Below, one piece after another: positions 1 through 12,247 of a stretch of DNA of 64,000 nucleotides. The position numbers and the translations under genes are program-made. Below the pieces are notes generated by a model. The model did no database searches. It saw nothing but the letters and a program-made list of their open reading frames with translations, and was not told where the DNA came from. Each line of letters opens with the position of its first letter. Position 1 is the first letter of the stretch. The stretch lies in contig JARVKI010000013.1 in the NCBI GenBank assembly GCA_036674765.1, positions 558,001-622,000 on the forward strand, read 5' to 3'. Source of the stretch: Seiridium cupressi (lineage: Eukaryota; Ascomycota; Sordariomycetes; Amphisphaeriales; Sporocadaceae).

Positions 1-297
1 TACCTTGCGGGCCATAGTCGTCCCCGTTGGGAGATGCTTGATCTTGCTCACGGTGCCTCCATTACCCGACCCTAGCTCCTTTAATATCTCCAGGTCCTCC
101 TGCTTCAGGCTCAGATTGAACTCGATTCCAATCTCGAGCTGAGCCTCGCTACCATCTTCGTGCTTGGACCCTCCGGTACCCCAGCCGCCTGCCTGCAAAT
201 TGTTGCTCGATGTTGGCGGTGCCTTGGGAGCGGCGGGCGTGAGCGCAAGACCCTTGACGTTCTTGCGCTTCATAGAGCGCGGGGCAAATTCGGCCAT
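1..297 (-). CDS. STE7: Ste7-type MAP kinase kinase (MEK), N-terminal part only
   Basis: This is the first 99 codons of a dual-specificity MAP kinase kinase; the rest lies beyond the left edge. The reading frame is open from ATG at 297 to base 1. After a basic, Pro/Ala-rich leader (MAEFAPRSMKRKNVKG) comes the kinase start with its glycine-rich loop (ELGSGNGGTVSK, about residues 74-85), followed by a segment ending MARK at the window edge. That loop and the preceding LSLKQEDLEIL match Ste7/Mst7/Fuz7-type MEKs, which activate the Fus3/Kss1-class MAPK in mating, hyphal fusion and plant infection. The ATP-binding Lys and activation loop are outside the window. The final AAG-GTA could be coding or an intron donor. 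It lies head-to-head with SPT6, 2.66 kb away. Confidence 0.85.
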   Translation of the reverse strand, partial: MAEFAPRSMKRKNVKGLALTPAAPKAPPTSSNNLQAGGWGTGGSKHEDGSEAQLEIGIEFNLSLKQEDLEILKELGSGNGGTVSKIKHLPTGTTMARKV

Positions 298-2955
298 GGT
301 CGCGACTCGGGTGCGATGGGTGGGAAAGAAGAGCGGTAGCCGTCGAGACAGGTCGACCCTATGAATGAAATGGCAGAAGCGAGAGTCAGTCCACGCAGCT
401 ACGGGTCCTTGAAGTATGGGCAGTAAGGGGTAGCTGTCAATATCCAGCGCACGGCGATCAGGTGGGTTGGGCGCGGCCTGTGTGCGGTTCAATACGACAC
501 GGGCGATACTGGCCTGCCCCTCGCGACCCGGAAGTCGTCAGCTACAGGGTCAGAATCTTGATCGAGATACGGCGCGAGCCTCCTGTATCTTGCAGGCGAG
601 TGTGCACCGCGGAGAGCAATCTAGAGCACGACTTGGATGCTGTATTACACCGAGCACGCAGTACAGAAAATAGTTACTCCGCAAGGGAGTGTTGGCTGGG
701 CTTGTCAGTCAATACGGCCGGCGCTGTGCAAGGTCGTGGGCTGCGTGGGGCGGGGGGCGATGGTCTGGATTTCGCTTCTTAGCCCAAGTCGCTTGGACCG
801 CTGGCTAGTTAGTGCTGGAGGCTCCCTGAGCTCTGCTGAGTGTGCTGCGTGGAGGGTGTAGGGATTCGCTTTTTGGCTAACGCAGCTAACGAGGGGCTGG
901 GGGCCAGAAACGCGCGGGAAGAAGCAGGCAGTAATAGCAGTCGTGCAACAGCAAAGCAGAAGGCCACCTGAAGCTATCGATGATGGTTATTTCCTCTCGT
1001 CTTCTGGGACGATGTTTCGTCGTGCTTTACTATTTCTTTGTGACTCAAGCTTCAGTACTGACCCCGATCTTAGCCGGAGGTTCAAAGAAGTCGATTTGAC
1101 TTGTCAGAAATGTCGTTGTTTTCAGACCTGGAGCGGTCTAGACAGGCTGACCTATGGATCCGAGCAAATAGGCCCTGACAGGAACTGGGCGAAGAAAAAA
1201 ATGATGGTGTGGACTATTTGGAAGAGCTGCGGCTGGCCATTGCAAGCCCCCTGTTTGGAAATGGTTGATGATCTTGTAGCAAGGCGAAATGAGACCAAAT
1301 TTGAAGCTCTGGGAAGTCTTGCGGACCGGCAAAGAAAAGACAACTGGATTTATGATGGCACTTTGGCAGATGTGAAACTTCACGAGTCGAAGCGTCTACA
1401 GTCGGGACCTGATGGGCCCACGCGAACCCAACCAACAATGGGCAGGGGAGGTAGGGAGAAGCGCCCAAAGACAAGGGCCGGCAAAGGGGAGGTGCGAGGT
1501 TAGGATGTGGTCACCATCATTCATGAGTCGCTGGAAAGGATGGTCTCCTTATGTCAGAGCTCACATATGGAGGTGAGATGCATGCCTCCATAGCTGTCCA
1601 AGGGTTGGCTCTCTTCGAAATCCTGCGTACTATGTAGAGTTTAACGACTGGGGCACCCTTTCCCTATACTCGAGTATTTGGTATACTAATAAATCTGACG
1701 TGTCCCCTGAGCCATACAGCCCTCCAAGATCATTTATTCCAAGAAAGCTAATGAGATCTGGCATCAGCCCTGATTTCATGTCGATGGAGCATTACCATGT
1801 TGAGCACCCCACGCAGCAGATCTATGCACTTGTCACCAGGGCAGGGTTTCATATTGCCAGTGATTTTGATGGTCAGTTCTCTTCGAGGCACTGGTCAAAA
1901 TCGCAAACGGGTCTTGTGTCTCATGTGAAGCAATTGTACTTGATTGGCTAGACTTACACCTATAAAACCCTTGTCTTTTTGTGTCTCCCATTTGGGCTCC
2001 AATAGTACACGCTCTGCTCGCCGAATCATCCTACATACCCAGGCACATGAGCTGCATTGCCAATACAGACCATCCATTAGAGCTCTATTTAGGCGGTAGG
2101 AAGACACCACAATTGGCTTCTTAGGCATTACACCATAAGATGCGAGTCTGAAGTACACTGGGCCAGCAGAGATTTCGCCGACAGCAAAACGAAATGGTGT
2201 GAATTACAGGTCATGCAAGGTAGGAGACGACCATATTCCTGCATCAAGTGATTGATTTTGGTGGTTGCCATCCCATACTTGCGGTGACATGAAATCACTG
2301 TCAATGACTTTGCTAGGCTAGTCTAGTACAGCGTGAATGAATACCTAACTTATGTCAGTGAATAGCAACCACTGCCGAAGCTCCTTAACCCAGAAAGAGG
2401 CCGCAAAATTTGCAGATGCAATGTCACCAACTCTTTTAAAATTATCATCATACTTGGCAATAACAACGACCGTTTCTGCGTCGGACTACCTATTACGAAG
2501 CATTGAAATTATCAGCTGAAGGACTTATCACGGCTCTCTACTCTACCCAGACATACCTACCCAGTCTACCCGTTATCGTTATCAGTGGGGCCCGCAGCTC
2601 GCTCTCGGCGCTTTGACCAGCCAGCTGCCCCTGCAAACCAGTCCCTTGGCAGCTGGCTCGCGAGGCTGCCCAGAACGACGCGATACATTTTTCCAGCTCC
2701 GGCGCAAGAGGTCACCTCTAACCTTCTCAGTCGCCATCATAACCAGGCGGGAGCTACTCATCTTTGCTTAATTCACTCCTTCCCTTCTTCCTTTTTTCGA
2801 GCCGGGCGCAGACTCCAGGCTGATTCGAACAACGCAACTTTCCAGCAGCCTTTGTTCGCCCGGATCGAAATTCGAGCTGTGAAGGCAGCCGCCACCTCGC
2901 AGCAACAAAGCCCGCGAATCCCTCCCATTCTGGTTCCCACCCAAACACCGCAACA
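298..2955. other. Divergent intergenic region between MAPKK and SPT6
   Basis: This 2.66-kb stretch separates two divergently transcribed genes. Open frames in it (the longest about 186 codons at 943-1503 on +) lack an ATG near their start, have no recognisable domain and lie in low-complexity sequence, so I call no gene. Roughly 1.5-2.55 kb is AT-richer. The last 370 bases before SPT6 are C/T-rich on the coding strand, as expected for its promoter and 5' leader. Confidence 0.6.
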
Positions 2956-5900
2956 ATGTCTAGCACCATGAAAGATTTGGTGATGGGCGAGGCCGACGAA
3001 GGCAGTTCCGAGGATGAGTCGTACGACGAGGAAAATGGCGAAACCCGCGAGCGTGCTGAGCGAAAGCGTGATCGGAATGGCGACGCCGACGACTCTAGCG
3101 AGGAGGAGGAAGACGACGACGATGAGGAAGAGGCCGCAAAGGTATGCATTCGAGCGCCAAACTGCCTGTTCGCTCATTGCTAATGTCACCAGGTTCGAGA
3201 AGGCTTCATTGTTGACGAGGATGAGGACGAAGAGGACGTTGAGGACTCGGCTGAAGAGCGGAAGCGTAGAAAACGCAAGCGACGTCAGGAACGAGAGGAG
3301 GAAGCTCTTCTCGACGAAGAAGATCTTGACCTGATTGGAGAGACGTTGGGCGAGCCCCAGCAACCAGAGAAGGTAAAAAGTGCCCCGAAACCTGCTATTT
3401 ATTAGCATATACTTATAGTGAGGATCCAACAGAAGAAGATGAAGCGACTGCGAATTGGTCATCGCGAGTCGGACGACCGAAGAACCGATCGAAGAGGTCT
3501 TGACGACATGTTCTCTGACGAGGAGGAGGTTGTCGACGATCGCGCATATGCCCGTCCTACCCGCCCAGGTCGCATGGACGACGAAATGGACGACTTCATC
3601 GAGGATGACGACCCCATGAACGAAGAGGAGCGCTTCCGCCAGATTGAGGATGCCGAGGTTGCCCGCCCTCGCGACCGGGGCCTGCCTGGAGCTGTTCTTG
3701 ACACTACCGGCCTCGACCCGGAAGTTCGAGAGGATCTGGACGCTATCTTCGGTGACGGCCAAGACTACAACTGGGCACTAGAAGCTGAGGAACTGGAAGA
3801 GGATCGCCGTTATGAAGATCAGAACCTAGAGCTCAAGGATGTCTTTGAGCCTTCGCAGCTACAAGAGAAACTTCTCACAGAGGAGGACAATGCTATCCGG
3901 AACACCGACGAACCCGAGCGTTTCCAGTTGGACCGCAAACCATTCAAGGCCCTTCAAATCAGCAGCGAGCAGTTCAAGGAGGAGGCCAAGTGGATCACAA
4001 ACCTGATCTGGCCAAAGAAACAGTTACCAGGAAGACTCCTCGAGCCCTTCCAGAGAGCTATCGGCAAGGTCCTCGAATACTTCGTTGTTGACCAGCTCGA
4101 GGTTCCCTATGTTTTTCAGCACCGCAAAGATTATCTCATTCATGCTGAGAAGAAGGAGAACCCCGAACACAGACATGACCCAGATGCTCCGGAAACCATT
4201 GTGAGCGCTGAAAAACTCCTTACACAGGACGATCTCTGGAGGATATTGGAGCTGGATATCAAGTTCCGTGCCTTCATCGAGAGGCGCAACGCGCTGGAGA
4301 AGACATTTGACAACCTGAGGCAGAAGGCCGGCATCCAGGATGAGACTTTGGAGGAGCTCATACCTATTGCTGAAAGCATGGAGGAATTGCAGGATCTGCA
4401 AGATTACGTCCACTTCCAGTACTCTGCCCAGCTTAAGGATCTCGCTGCCATGGATGGTATTGTCAAGGAAACGAAACGCCCTGGAACCAAATCGTCTGCT
4501 TGGGAGCGTACCAGAAATAGCAAAATCTACAAGTTTGTCAAGGCTTACGGTATCACAGCCGATCGCCTCGCGCAGAACCTTCAGCGGGATGGCAAGAGAT
4601 CTATTGTGGACGATGACGACAAAGCCCCGGAAGACTTGGCAGACTCATTGACCGACGCTGATGCTCTGACTTCTGAAGCAGTCATTCTGCAAGCTCGTCA
4701 GATGTATGCTGAAGAACTCTTCGCAAATCCAAGAATGCGCAAACTCTTCAGAACGCACTTTTACCAGTATGGTGCGATCAGCTGCCACAGGACGGACAAG
4801 GGTCTCCGGAAAATCGATGAATCGCACCCGTTCTACGAGATCAAATATCTAATCAATCAGACGATCCCCGATCTTGCGCGCCGACCTGAGCTATTCCTCA
4901 AGATGATGAAGGCCGAGGAGGAAGGCTTAGTTGAAGTTAAGCTCCGACTGCAGAATGAACGTAATTTACGCCAACAGCTAGACGCCGAATTCAAGTCGGA
5001 CAATTACAGCTCGGCAGCTGATGCATGGAATGAACAACGCCGGAAAGTACTCGACGCTGCGTTCTACAAACTCGAAAAAATCATTGCCAAGGGCGTCAAA
5101 GAATCGCTCAGAACGGCCTGCCAAGAAGAGCTCCTCAAAATTTGTCGCGAAGAGTACTCAAAGAAGCTAGATCAAGCACCCCTCAAGCCCAAGGGAATGG
5201 TTCTCGGCACGGCACCTCGTGTTCTTGCACTGTCAAACGGCATGGGCGATATTGCAAGAGATCCCATCTTCTGGGCATGGGTTGAGGAAGACGGCCGCGT
5301 CATCGAGCAGGGCAGATTTGGCAATCTCGCTCGTGACGACGCCCAGCGCGATGCTTTCGTGGAAGTAGTCGAACGCAGAAAGCCCGATGTCATTGCTGTC
5401 AGTGGCTTTTCTGCCGATACTCACAAGTTAGTCCGCGACATCGAGGCTCTAGTGAGCGAAAAGCGCTTGCTAGGTCCCGATTTTGAAGACGACTCCGGTG
5501 ACTACCATAGTGAATTGCTTGACGTGTTCGTCGTCAATGACGAAGTGGCCAGACTTTACAAGGATAGTCCTCGAGCCCAAGCAGAACACCCAAATTTACA
5601 TTCCGTCACACGATACTGTGTTGGTCTAGCCCGCTTCCTCCAGAGCCCCATGAAGGAATACGCAACACTGGGCAAAGACATCACCTCTCTCCTCTTCCAT
5701 CCATGCCAAAACTTGCTACCTCAGGACAAGTTGTTAAAGTATCTCGAAACATCGATGGTCGACATGGTCAACCTTTGTGGTGTGGACATCAATGAGGCTG
5801 TGGGCGATTCGTATGTTGCGAATCTGCTTCCTTACGTTGCTGGTCTCGGTCCGCGAAAGGCCACTGCCGTGATCAAGGCTATCAACATCAACGGTGGAGC

Positions 5901-7389
5901 TGTCAATTCGAGAGACGAACTTGTCGGAGATCCTGATAACAACAAACTTCCTGTGGTTGGTCCGCTCGTGTGGCTGAATTGCGCCAGTTTCCTCTTCTTG
6001 GAATACGATCCGTCCAACCCAGCATCAGAGCCTCTCGACAATACTCGTGTCCATCCTGAAGACTACGAGCTAGGCCGAAAGATGGCAGCTGATGCATTGG
6101 AGCTCGATGAAGAAGATGTCCAAGCCGAAACTGCCGAGAACGGCCAGGGGGCTATTGTGCGGAAGCTGTTCAAGGAAGATGAGCAGGACAAGGTCAATGA
6201 GCTTATTTTGGAAGAGTATGCCGAGCAGCTGGAGACCAAGTACGCACAACGAAAACGCGCGACACTGGAGACGATCCGTGCGGAGCTACAGCTTCCCTAC
6301 GAGGAACTTCGTCGAGCCCAGGCAGCGCTTCCCAGTGATTGGGTCTTCACCATGTTCACAGGAGAAACGAAAGAATCCTTAGCCGAAGGCATGGTTCTCC
6401 CCGTCAACATACGGGTGGTCAAGGATGATTTTGCCATTGTGAAGCTTGACTGTGGCATTGAAGGCCGTGTGGATGCACACGAGGTCAGTCACCGGACTAA
6501 CGTTTCCATAAAGGAGATTCTTCGTCCTGGCCAGACGGTCCAAGCCAAGATTCTAGATCTCAACCGAAAAGACTTCCTGGCTAAGGTGTCTGTGCGCGAA
6601 GATGTTGTCAGGAAGCCGTACAGAAGACATGTCGACCACGACCCGGGCACGTGGGACTCGAGAGAAGAGGCGGACGACAGGGAGGAACTCCGCGAGAAAG
6701 ACAAGGTTACTGGTCGCGTACAGAGAGTCATTAAACATCCCATGTTTAAGCCATTCAGCTCGACCGAAGCTGAACAGTATCTTGGATCTCAAGCTGTTGG
6801 TGATCTTGTGATTAGGCCGTCTTCGAAGGGTAACAACCATCTCACTATCACATGGAAAGTTGCAGACGGTGTTTTCAAACACGTTGATGTCCTCGAGCTC
6901 CAGAAGGAGAGCGAGTTCGCGGTCGGCAAGGTTCTGCGCGTCGATCAGAAGTATAACTACACGGATCTCGACGAGCTCATTGTTGAGCACATCAAAGCAA
7001 TGGCTCGCAAGGTCGACCAGCTCACTGGGCATGACAAGTTCCGGAAGGGTAGTCTGTCCGAGATTGGTATGTGCTGCTTCATTTGCCTTTTTGGATGCCG
7101 ATATAAATAGCTAACACGGAATGCAGAGAAATGGCTCACAGCCTATACAGATGCCAATCCCAAGGCTGCTGTATACACACTATGCATCGACCCAAAGCAT
7201 CCGGGGTTCTTCTACTTGGCTTTCAAGACCAACAAGCAGTCGAGGATATTCTGGTGGACGATCAAAATCCTTCCCAATGCCTACGAAATGCTCAAGAACC
7301 AATATCCAGACATGAGGGCCTTGACCAACGGGTTCAAACTGCGCTACCAGAGCGAGATCAACAGAGCAGCACAGGGTGGAAGAAGATAG
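2956..7389 (+). CDS. SPT6: Transcription elongation factor and histone chaperone Spt6
   Basis: Spt6 binds elongating RNA polymerase II and reassembles nucleosomes behind it in the nucleus. Proposed exons are 2956-3141, 3193-3372, 3433-7066 and 7127-7389, giving 1420 aa, normal for fungal Spt6. The first about 110 residues are very acidic (histone-binding region). A Tex-like core follows, with a YqgF/RNase H-like fold near residue 720, helix-hairpin-helix segments near 910-950, an S1 RNA-binding domain near 1110-1180, and C-terminal tandem SH2 domains from about 1215. The phosphopeptide-binding Arg sits in VIRPSS. The last exon (EKWLTAYTDANP onward) completes the second SH2 domain and joins in phase. 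The second intron's acceptor is uncertain: the nearer AG at 3418 breaks the frame, so CAG at 3432 is used. No Gly/Ser-rich tail follows the SH2 domains. Confidence 0.96.
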
Positions 7390-8210
7390 ACTCGCAACAT
7401 CAGTGGGCACCACGGAAATTTATCGTGGGCGGGCGTAGTCGTTGACACAGATATCAAGGAAAAGCCATGTTTTTTTTTCCCCCTGGTTAAGGCGAGCGGT
7501 ATTGATTTCCGGCAGCATTGCATGAAGCAGACAGTCACGGGAAACTGACGCTGCTATTTAGTATGAGAAAGAAGAAGGCGTGATTAGGCAAACGTCTGAA
7601 TTGTAAAATAGAAATAAGCCTAGTGTTTAGACCGAGTGCAGCAGCCATGACGAGAATGTCCACTGGCAGTCTTCGGCTCTTACGCCTAAAAACGGGTGCC
7701 CCAGATGTCATCTTTCCTCCTCCGAATGCTTCTTTTTTTTTTTTTTTTTTTTTTTGCAGGTTTCGTAAGCACGATCCTCGTTGGGCTGAGCTAAGAGCAG
7801 TGACAGCGGATGTTAGCAGCGCTACGTTAGAGTAGAGAGGTGAGCGGACAGGCCACATGGCCCCAATTTTAGGGGACGTCTCAACCAACATTGCCTCCGG
7901 GCTGGACTATTTACCCAGGGGGCGTCCAGCTCATCAATCTAAGCGAAACGAGGATTGACACTCGTACCCGGAAAATGCATAAAATTTTGTGAATAAGTCA
8001 ACGATGACGAAGCCACATTATTTCACCACATAAGCTTGATTGTCTGACGTCTTACCCGTCCGTCCCTTTTGCGACAACCGAGTCATGGATCTGTGGATGC
8101 GTTTTACCTGATCACTGCCGACTTTCCACCAGCGCGTCTACAGGCGAACACGCTGGCCGAAGAACCGACCTCCCTAGAGTGCACGAACCGATGAGACGGT
8201 AGACTGCACC
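7390..8210. other. Intergenic, SPT6 3' end to OSH3 promoter
   Basis: No gene is visible in these 821 bases. The stretch holds the SPT6 3'-UTR, a long T run, and a GC-richer segment ahead of the OSH3 start. Confidence 0.6.
7733..7755. repeat. Poly(T) tract of 23 bases
   Basis: An uninterrupted run of 23 T is followed by GCAGG. It resembles a polypyrimidine-AG acceptor but lies about 345 bases past the SPT6 stop, so it is most simply a homopolymer tract in the spacer. Its length may vary between isolates or be a sequencing artefact. Confidence 0.85.
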
Positions 8211-11200
8211 ATGGCAGGAATAGAACAACTCGAGATTCACAGCAAGGTATGTACGCGCAACCAGACGGGGCTCTGGAGGTCTCCATACATCAAGGGACCC
8301 CCCTCCTTATCAGCAGCACCTTGATCGTTCATGCGGCGGGCCAGCCGTCCAACTGCCCGTTGCTCGTTGCCCGTGCCCGCAATGCAACGCTTTTCCCACT
8401 CTGACGAGCAACTGGCAAGCTGACTCTTGTGTCTCGTCCCATTCTAGTCCTACATCGTGCGCTGGGTCAAGGTGGAAGAGGGCCATACCATCTCCTGGAG
8501 CTTGCAGCCGCACAAGAAGTCCATCAACTTCGGCATTGTGAAGCATCCAGGCTCGGGCGCGACCAATCTCACATCCACGAACAACAGCGACGAGCTGAAC
8601 AAATCCGTCGAAGACCTTGAAGCTAGTGGGAACATTGGAGTTAACAAAGATGTCAAGTCCGGTCGCGGAGGGTTCTCTAAAAGGGACTCCAGCACGGCGC
8701 AGGACCAGCTGAGCAGCAAAGGCTTCATCCTCATGAAATGGCACGGCAAATGCGAGGCGGATAAGGTCTCCATGGGGACGTACGACGTGCTCTCGGGCCA
8801 GGGGGGCATGTTCGGTCTGATCTTCGACAACACGTTTTCCAAGACCACGGGAAAGACTGCCACATTCGTGCTGTTGACTTTCCCCACAGGCCAGCCGCCC
8901 CAGAGTGCTCACCATATACCAAATCTTGTGGCAGGAGGCGCGAATGCTGCAACGGGCAAACCAAGCCCGAGACAGGGTGCCGCGGCTTCCGAATCCGTGG
9001 ACAGTTTGCACAGCCACGGGAAGAACAGGGCACAGTCCATCGCCGGCCGCAGCGACGGAGGAGGTGCCTCGAATGCATATCACACGGGCAATCTATTGAA
9101 AAGGCGGAGGAAGAAGGGGCAAGGTTTCGCGCGGCGCTTCTTCTCTCTCGACTACTCTTCCTGCACGCTGTCATACTACTACAACCGTAACTCATCAGCG
9201 CTCAGGGGCGCCATCCCCCTCAGTCTTGCCGCCATCGCTGCCGACGAGCGACGGAGAGAGATCAGCATCGACTCCGGCGCCGAGGTGTGGCATCTTCGAG
9301 CCTCAAATATGAAGGAGTTCGCCGAGTGGGCGAAGGCGCTGGAGAAGGCGAGTAGGATTGCGCGTGGGCTGGAGCCAGAACCGGTGCCTGAGGGCGTGAT
9401 TCCAACCAGGGACACGCTGAATGTAAACACACAGGCCGCGCCACGGACGGCAAAGTCGCAGCAGGAGGACGATAGGGAGTGGCTACAAGTTGAGAGCTTG
9501 GTGAGCCGGGTAGTGGGCACAAGGGATGCTCTGAGGCGCCTGGTTAAGGACACGGCGGCTCAGAAGCAGCATACTCGTCCTACGAGCTCTTACCTATCGC
9601 CTTCGACACCGAGTGGCCCTGAAGACAGCGATGGCTATTTCCCAGCTACGCAGCAGGAGCAGAAGCGCTCTTTCTGGAGGCGAAAGTCGAGCGCAACGCC
9701 GCTTAGTCCGCAGGTCTTTCAGGCTATGCAGTCATCCGCCCTCGCGGTTCCATCTCCCGGGTCTGCGATCACAGTGACACCCAATGGCAATAGCCTGAAA
9801 AGGAGGTCCAAAGGACCAGAGGAAGAGCGCAGCATACATGACCACTGTACTTCGCTTCTCACCGATCTGGATGCTGTTATTTCAGAGTTCACTTCGCTGG
9901 TCGCCAAGAGCAAACGCAGACGGGCACCAATGCCTTCATCAGCTGCAGCATCACGCATGAGCTTTGAGTCTACCGCCTCAACAGACGAGTTCTTTGATGC
10001 CGAAGCCGGCGACACAGAGAACAGGAACCAGGTCATGATGATCGATCATCAAGGCGGAGAAGACTCCCAAGAATCCGAAGCAGACGATGCCTCCATACAC
10101 TCTTCATCATCCATCTCCACGGCAGACGACGATGACGGTACCATCGATGCTCAAGGTGCAGCAGCCCTGTTCCCGACGAAACCCAAGTCTCTACATCCCC
10201 TTCCCGTCGACATTGGTGTAGAACGCCGGCGCACTATTCCACCTGCTACAGTTCCACCGCCTTCTTTGATAGCGTTTGCGAGGAAGAACGTCGGCAAAGA
10301 TTTCAGCACAATCAGTATGCCGGTGTCCTCGAACGAGCCGATCTCGCTTTTACAACGCACTGCAGAGCAGCTCGAGTACGCGCAACTACTTGATATCGCG
10401 ACCAAGCAGAACACGCCAGAGGAGCGAATGCTCTACGTCGTTGCTTTTGCGGTATCTCAATTCAGTGTCAATAGGGCTAAGGAGCGTGCGATCCGCAAGC
10501 CATTTAACCCCCTTCTCGGCGAGACATTTGAGTTGCTCAGGACAGATAACGAGGTACCCGGCGGATTCAGGCTTATCGTTGAGAAAGTCTCCCATCGTCC
10601 GGTGAGGCTGGCGATGCATGCAGATGCCGCCCTATGGTCCTTTGCTCAAAGTCCCGCTCCTGGCCAGAAGTTCTGGGGAAAGAGTGCCGAAATCACCACG
10701 GAAGGCAAAGTCAGGGTAGCTCTGCGACTGCCGGACGGCACCGACGAGCTATATTCCTGGTCACACGCAACTATGTTTCTGAGAAATGTGGTCATGGGCG
10801 AAAAATATGTGGAGCCAGTTGGGACAATGGCTGTGAGCAACGAATCCACAGGGGCCAAGGCTCAGATCGAGTTCCGCAGCAAGGGTATGTTTGGTGGCCG
10901 TGGCGAGGACGTCCAAGTTGACACGTACAATGCCGACGGCACCCCTACTGGTCTTTCCCTCACGGGCAACTGGACGACCAGTCTCAAAGTTGTAGAGAAT
11001 GGCAAGGCGCGAAAGGGTGATGACATATGGAAAGTTGGAGATCTTGTTGCCAACGCAGCCAATACGTACGGCATGACTGCCTTTGCAGCGGAGCTGAATG
11101 AAATCACAGCGATTGAGCAAGGTCGCCTTCCGAAGACAGATACGAGGTTGAGGCCCGATCAACGTCTCGCGGAACAGGGTAAACTAGACGAAGCTGAGGA

Positions 11201-11408
11201 GGAAAAGGTGCGCCTGGAAGAGGCCCAGAGGGCTAGGCGGCGCGACTTGGAGGAAAGAGGGGAGCAATGGAGGGCTAGGTGGTTCGTCAAGATCGCCGGC
11301 GGCGAGGAGGACGGTGGTGGCGAGGAGGTCTGGAGGATGAAGCACGGAAAGGAAGGGTACTGGGAGAGTCGGGAACGTGGCTTCCAAGGCATCGAGGAAA
11401 TTTTCTAA
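8211..11408 (+). CDS. OSH3: Osh3-like oxysterol-binding protein (GOLD-PH-FFAT-ORD)
   Basis: This is a lipid-transfer protein acting at ER-plasma membrane contacts. Exon 1 is only 12 codons (8211-8246). A 201-nt intron follows and exon 2 is 8448-11408, giving 998 aa. The order is that of Osh3: an N-terminal GOLD-like domain (about 1-170), a PH domain (about 226-316, starting GNLLKRRRKK), a disordered linker with an FFAT motif EFFDAEA (526-532) for binding VAP/Scs2, and the ORD from about 628 (PFNPLLGETFEL). The fingerprint that is EQVSHHPP in sterol-binding Osh proteins reads EKVSHRPV here (724-731), as in the Osh3 branch, so PI4P rather than sterol is the likely ligand. The short first exon is supported by phase and by the conserved junction HSK-SYIVRWV. 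Confidence 0.95.
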
Positions 11409-12247
11409 GAATCGTACAAGGTTGTAAAATGACGATCTGAGTAGTCAAATGAGATTTCTACCCAAGGATGTCTACGCAGTTTACTGTATGTGCTCTGCTC
11501 GCGCAGCATACAGCGGCGTGTCACGGGTCGGGGAGATGGCGTTGGCATAGAACATGGATAGAGCTCGATGTCACTTCTTGAATACAGGATCAAAGACCAG
11601 GGGCAGAAGTGTGGCATTTCGTCCAAGATATCAGAATAGAGGATCGATATAAAATACGATCCAGTGGTATTTGGCTGTCTTAGAGCGACTGCGCCGGGTG
11701 TGTTTACTGTTTACGTAGTCATGATTGCATTCGCTGTCTCAATTAATCATTTAACAAACTGTTCACTCAACAGACTGATACTATTCCACAGGTCGCCATA
11801 CGATCGCATTATTCGTGTCGAGCGATTAGCTAGCTTCGACAGTCTTGAAGCACAAAGGCCTTAAGTGAGGCATGATTCACATCGTCCACGTCGAACCACG
11901 AGAATTTCATAATTGCAATGAATAATCGGGGGCTTCATCAATCGTTGGTTCCCTACACATTGTTGGCGCTCACGCTCGTCTAAATTGTCTCTTTGGTCCA
12001 CGACACGTAGACCGTACACAACGTTGCAGTCTCACCAGCTGACATTATCGAGCAATCGTATCATCCATTATACGATGTCGAAACCAGATAATCCAAACGA
12101 AACCGCCCTTCCTCGCAAACTCAACCGGAATTAATTTAAACTACTTTGCGTTTCTCTGTTTATTCCTCCAATAATGAGTCAACTTCCAACTTTCGAGCCC
12201 TCACCTGGTAAAATAGACCCAACGGTTCATAGATACTTGGGCTATGA
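11409..12247. other. Intergenic spacer, tail-to-tail
   Basis: These 839 bases lie between the ends of OSH3 (+) and the DUF3176 relic (-). They are AT-rich with short, unconvincing open frames and no recognisable gene. Confidence 0.55.

Noticed and set aside
943..1503. 186-codon open frame on + in the MAPKK-SPT6 spacer
   Set aside because: It opens with GTG, the first ATG is 23 codons in, there is no domain, and composition is low-complexity basic at the end. Nothing supports a gene.
2773..3762. 329-codon open frame on - across the start of SPT6
   Set aside because: It is the antisense shadow of the acidic SPT6 N-terminus; its hydrophobic runs arise from reversed Asp/Glu codons.
7733..7760. 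Poly(T)-GCAG as an intron acceptor of a downstream SPT6 or OSH3 exon
   Set aside because: SPT6 already ends with a complete SH2 region and OSH3 starts with its conserved N-terminus, so no exon is missing.
8310..9083. 257-codon frame on - inside the OSH3 gene
   Set aside because: It overlaps the GOLD-PH coding region in antisense and has no recognisable features.
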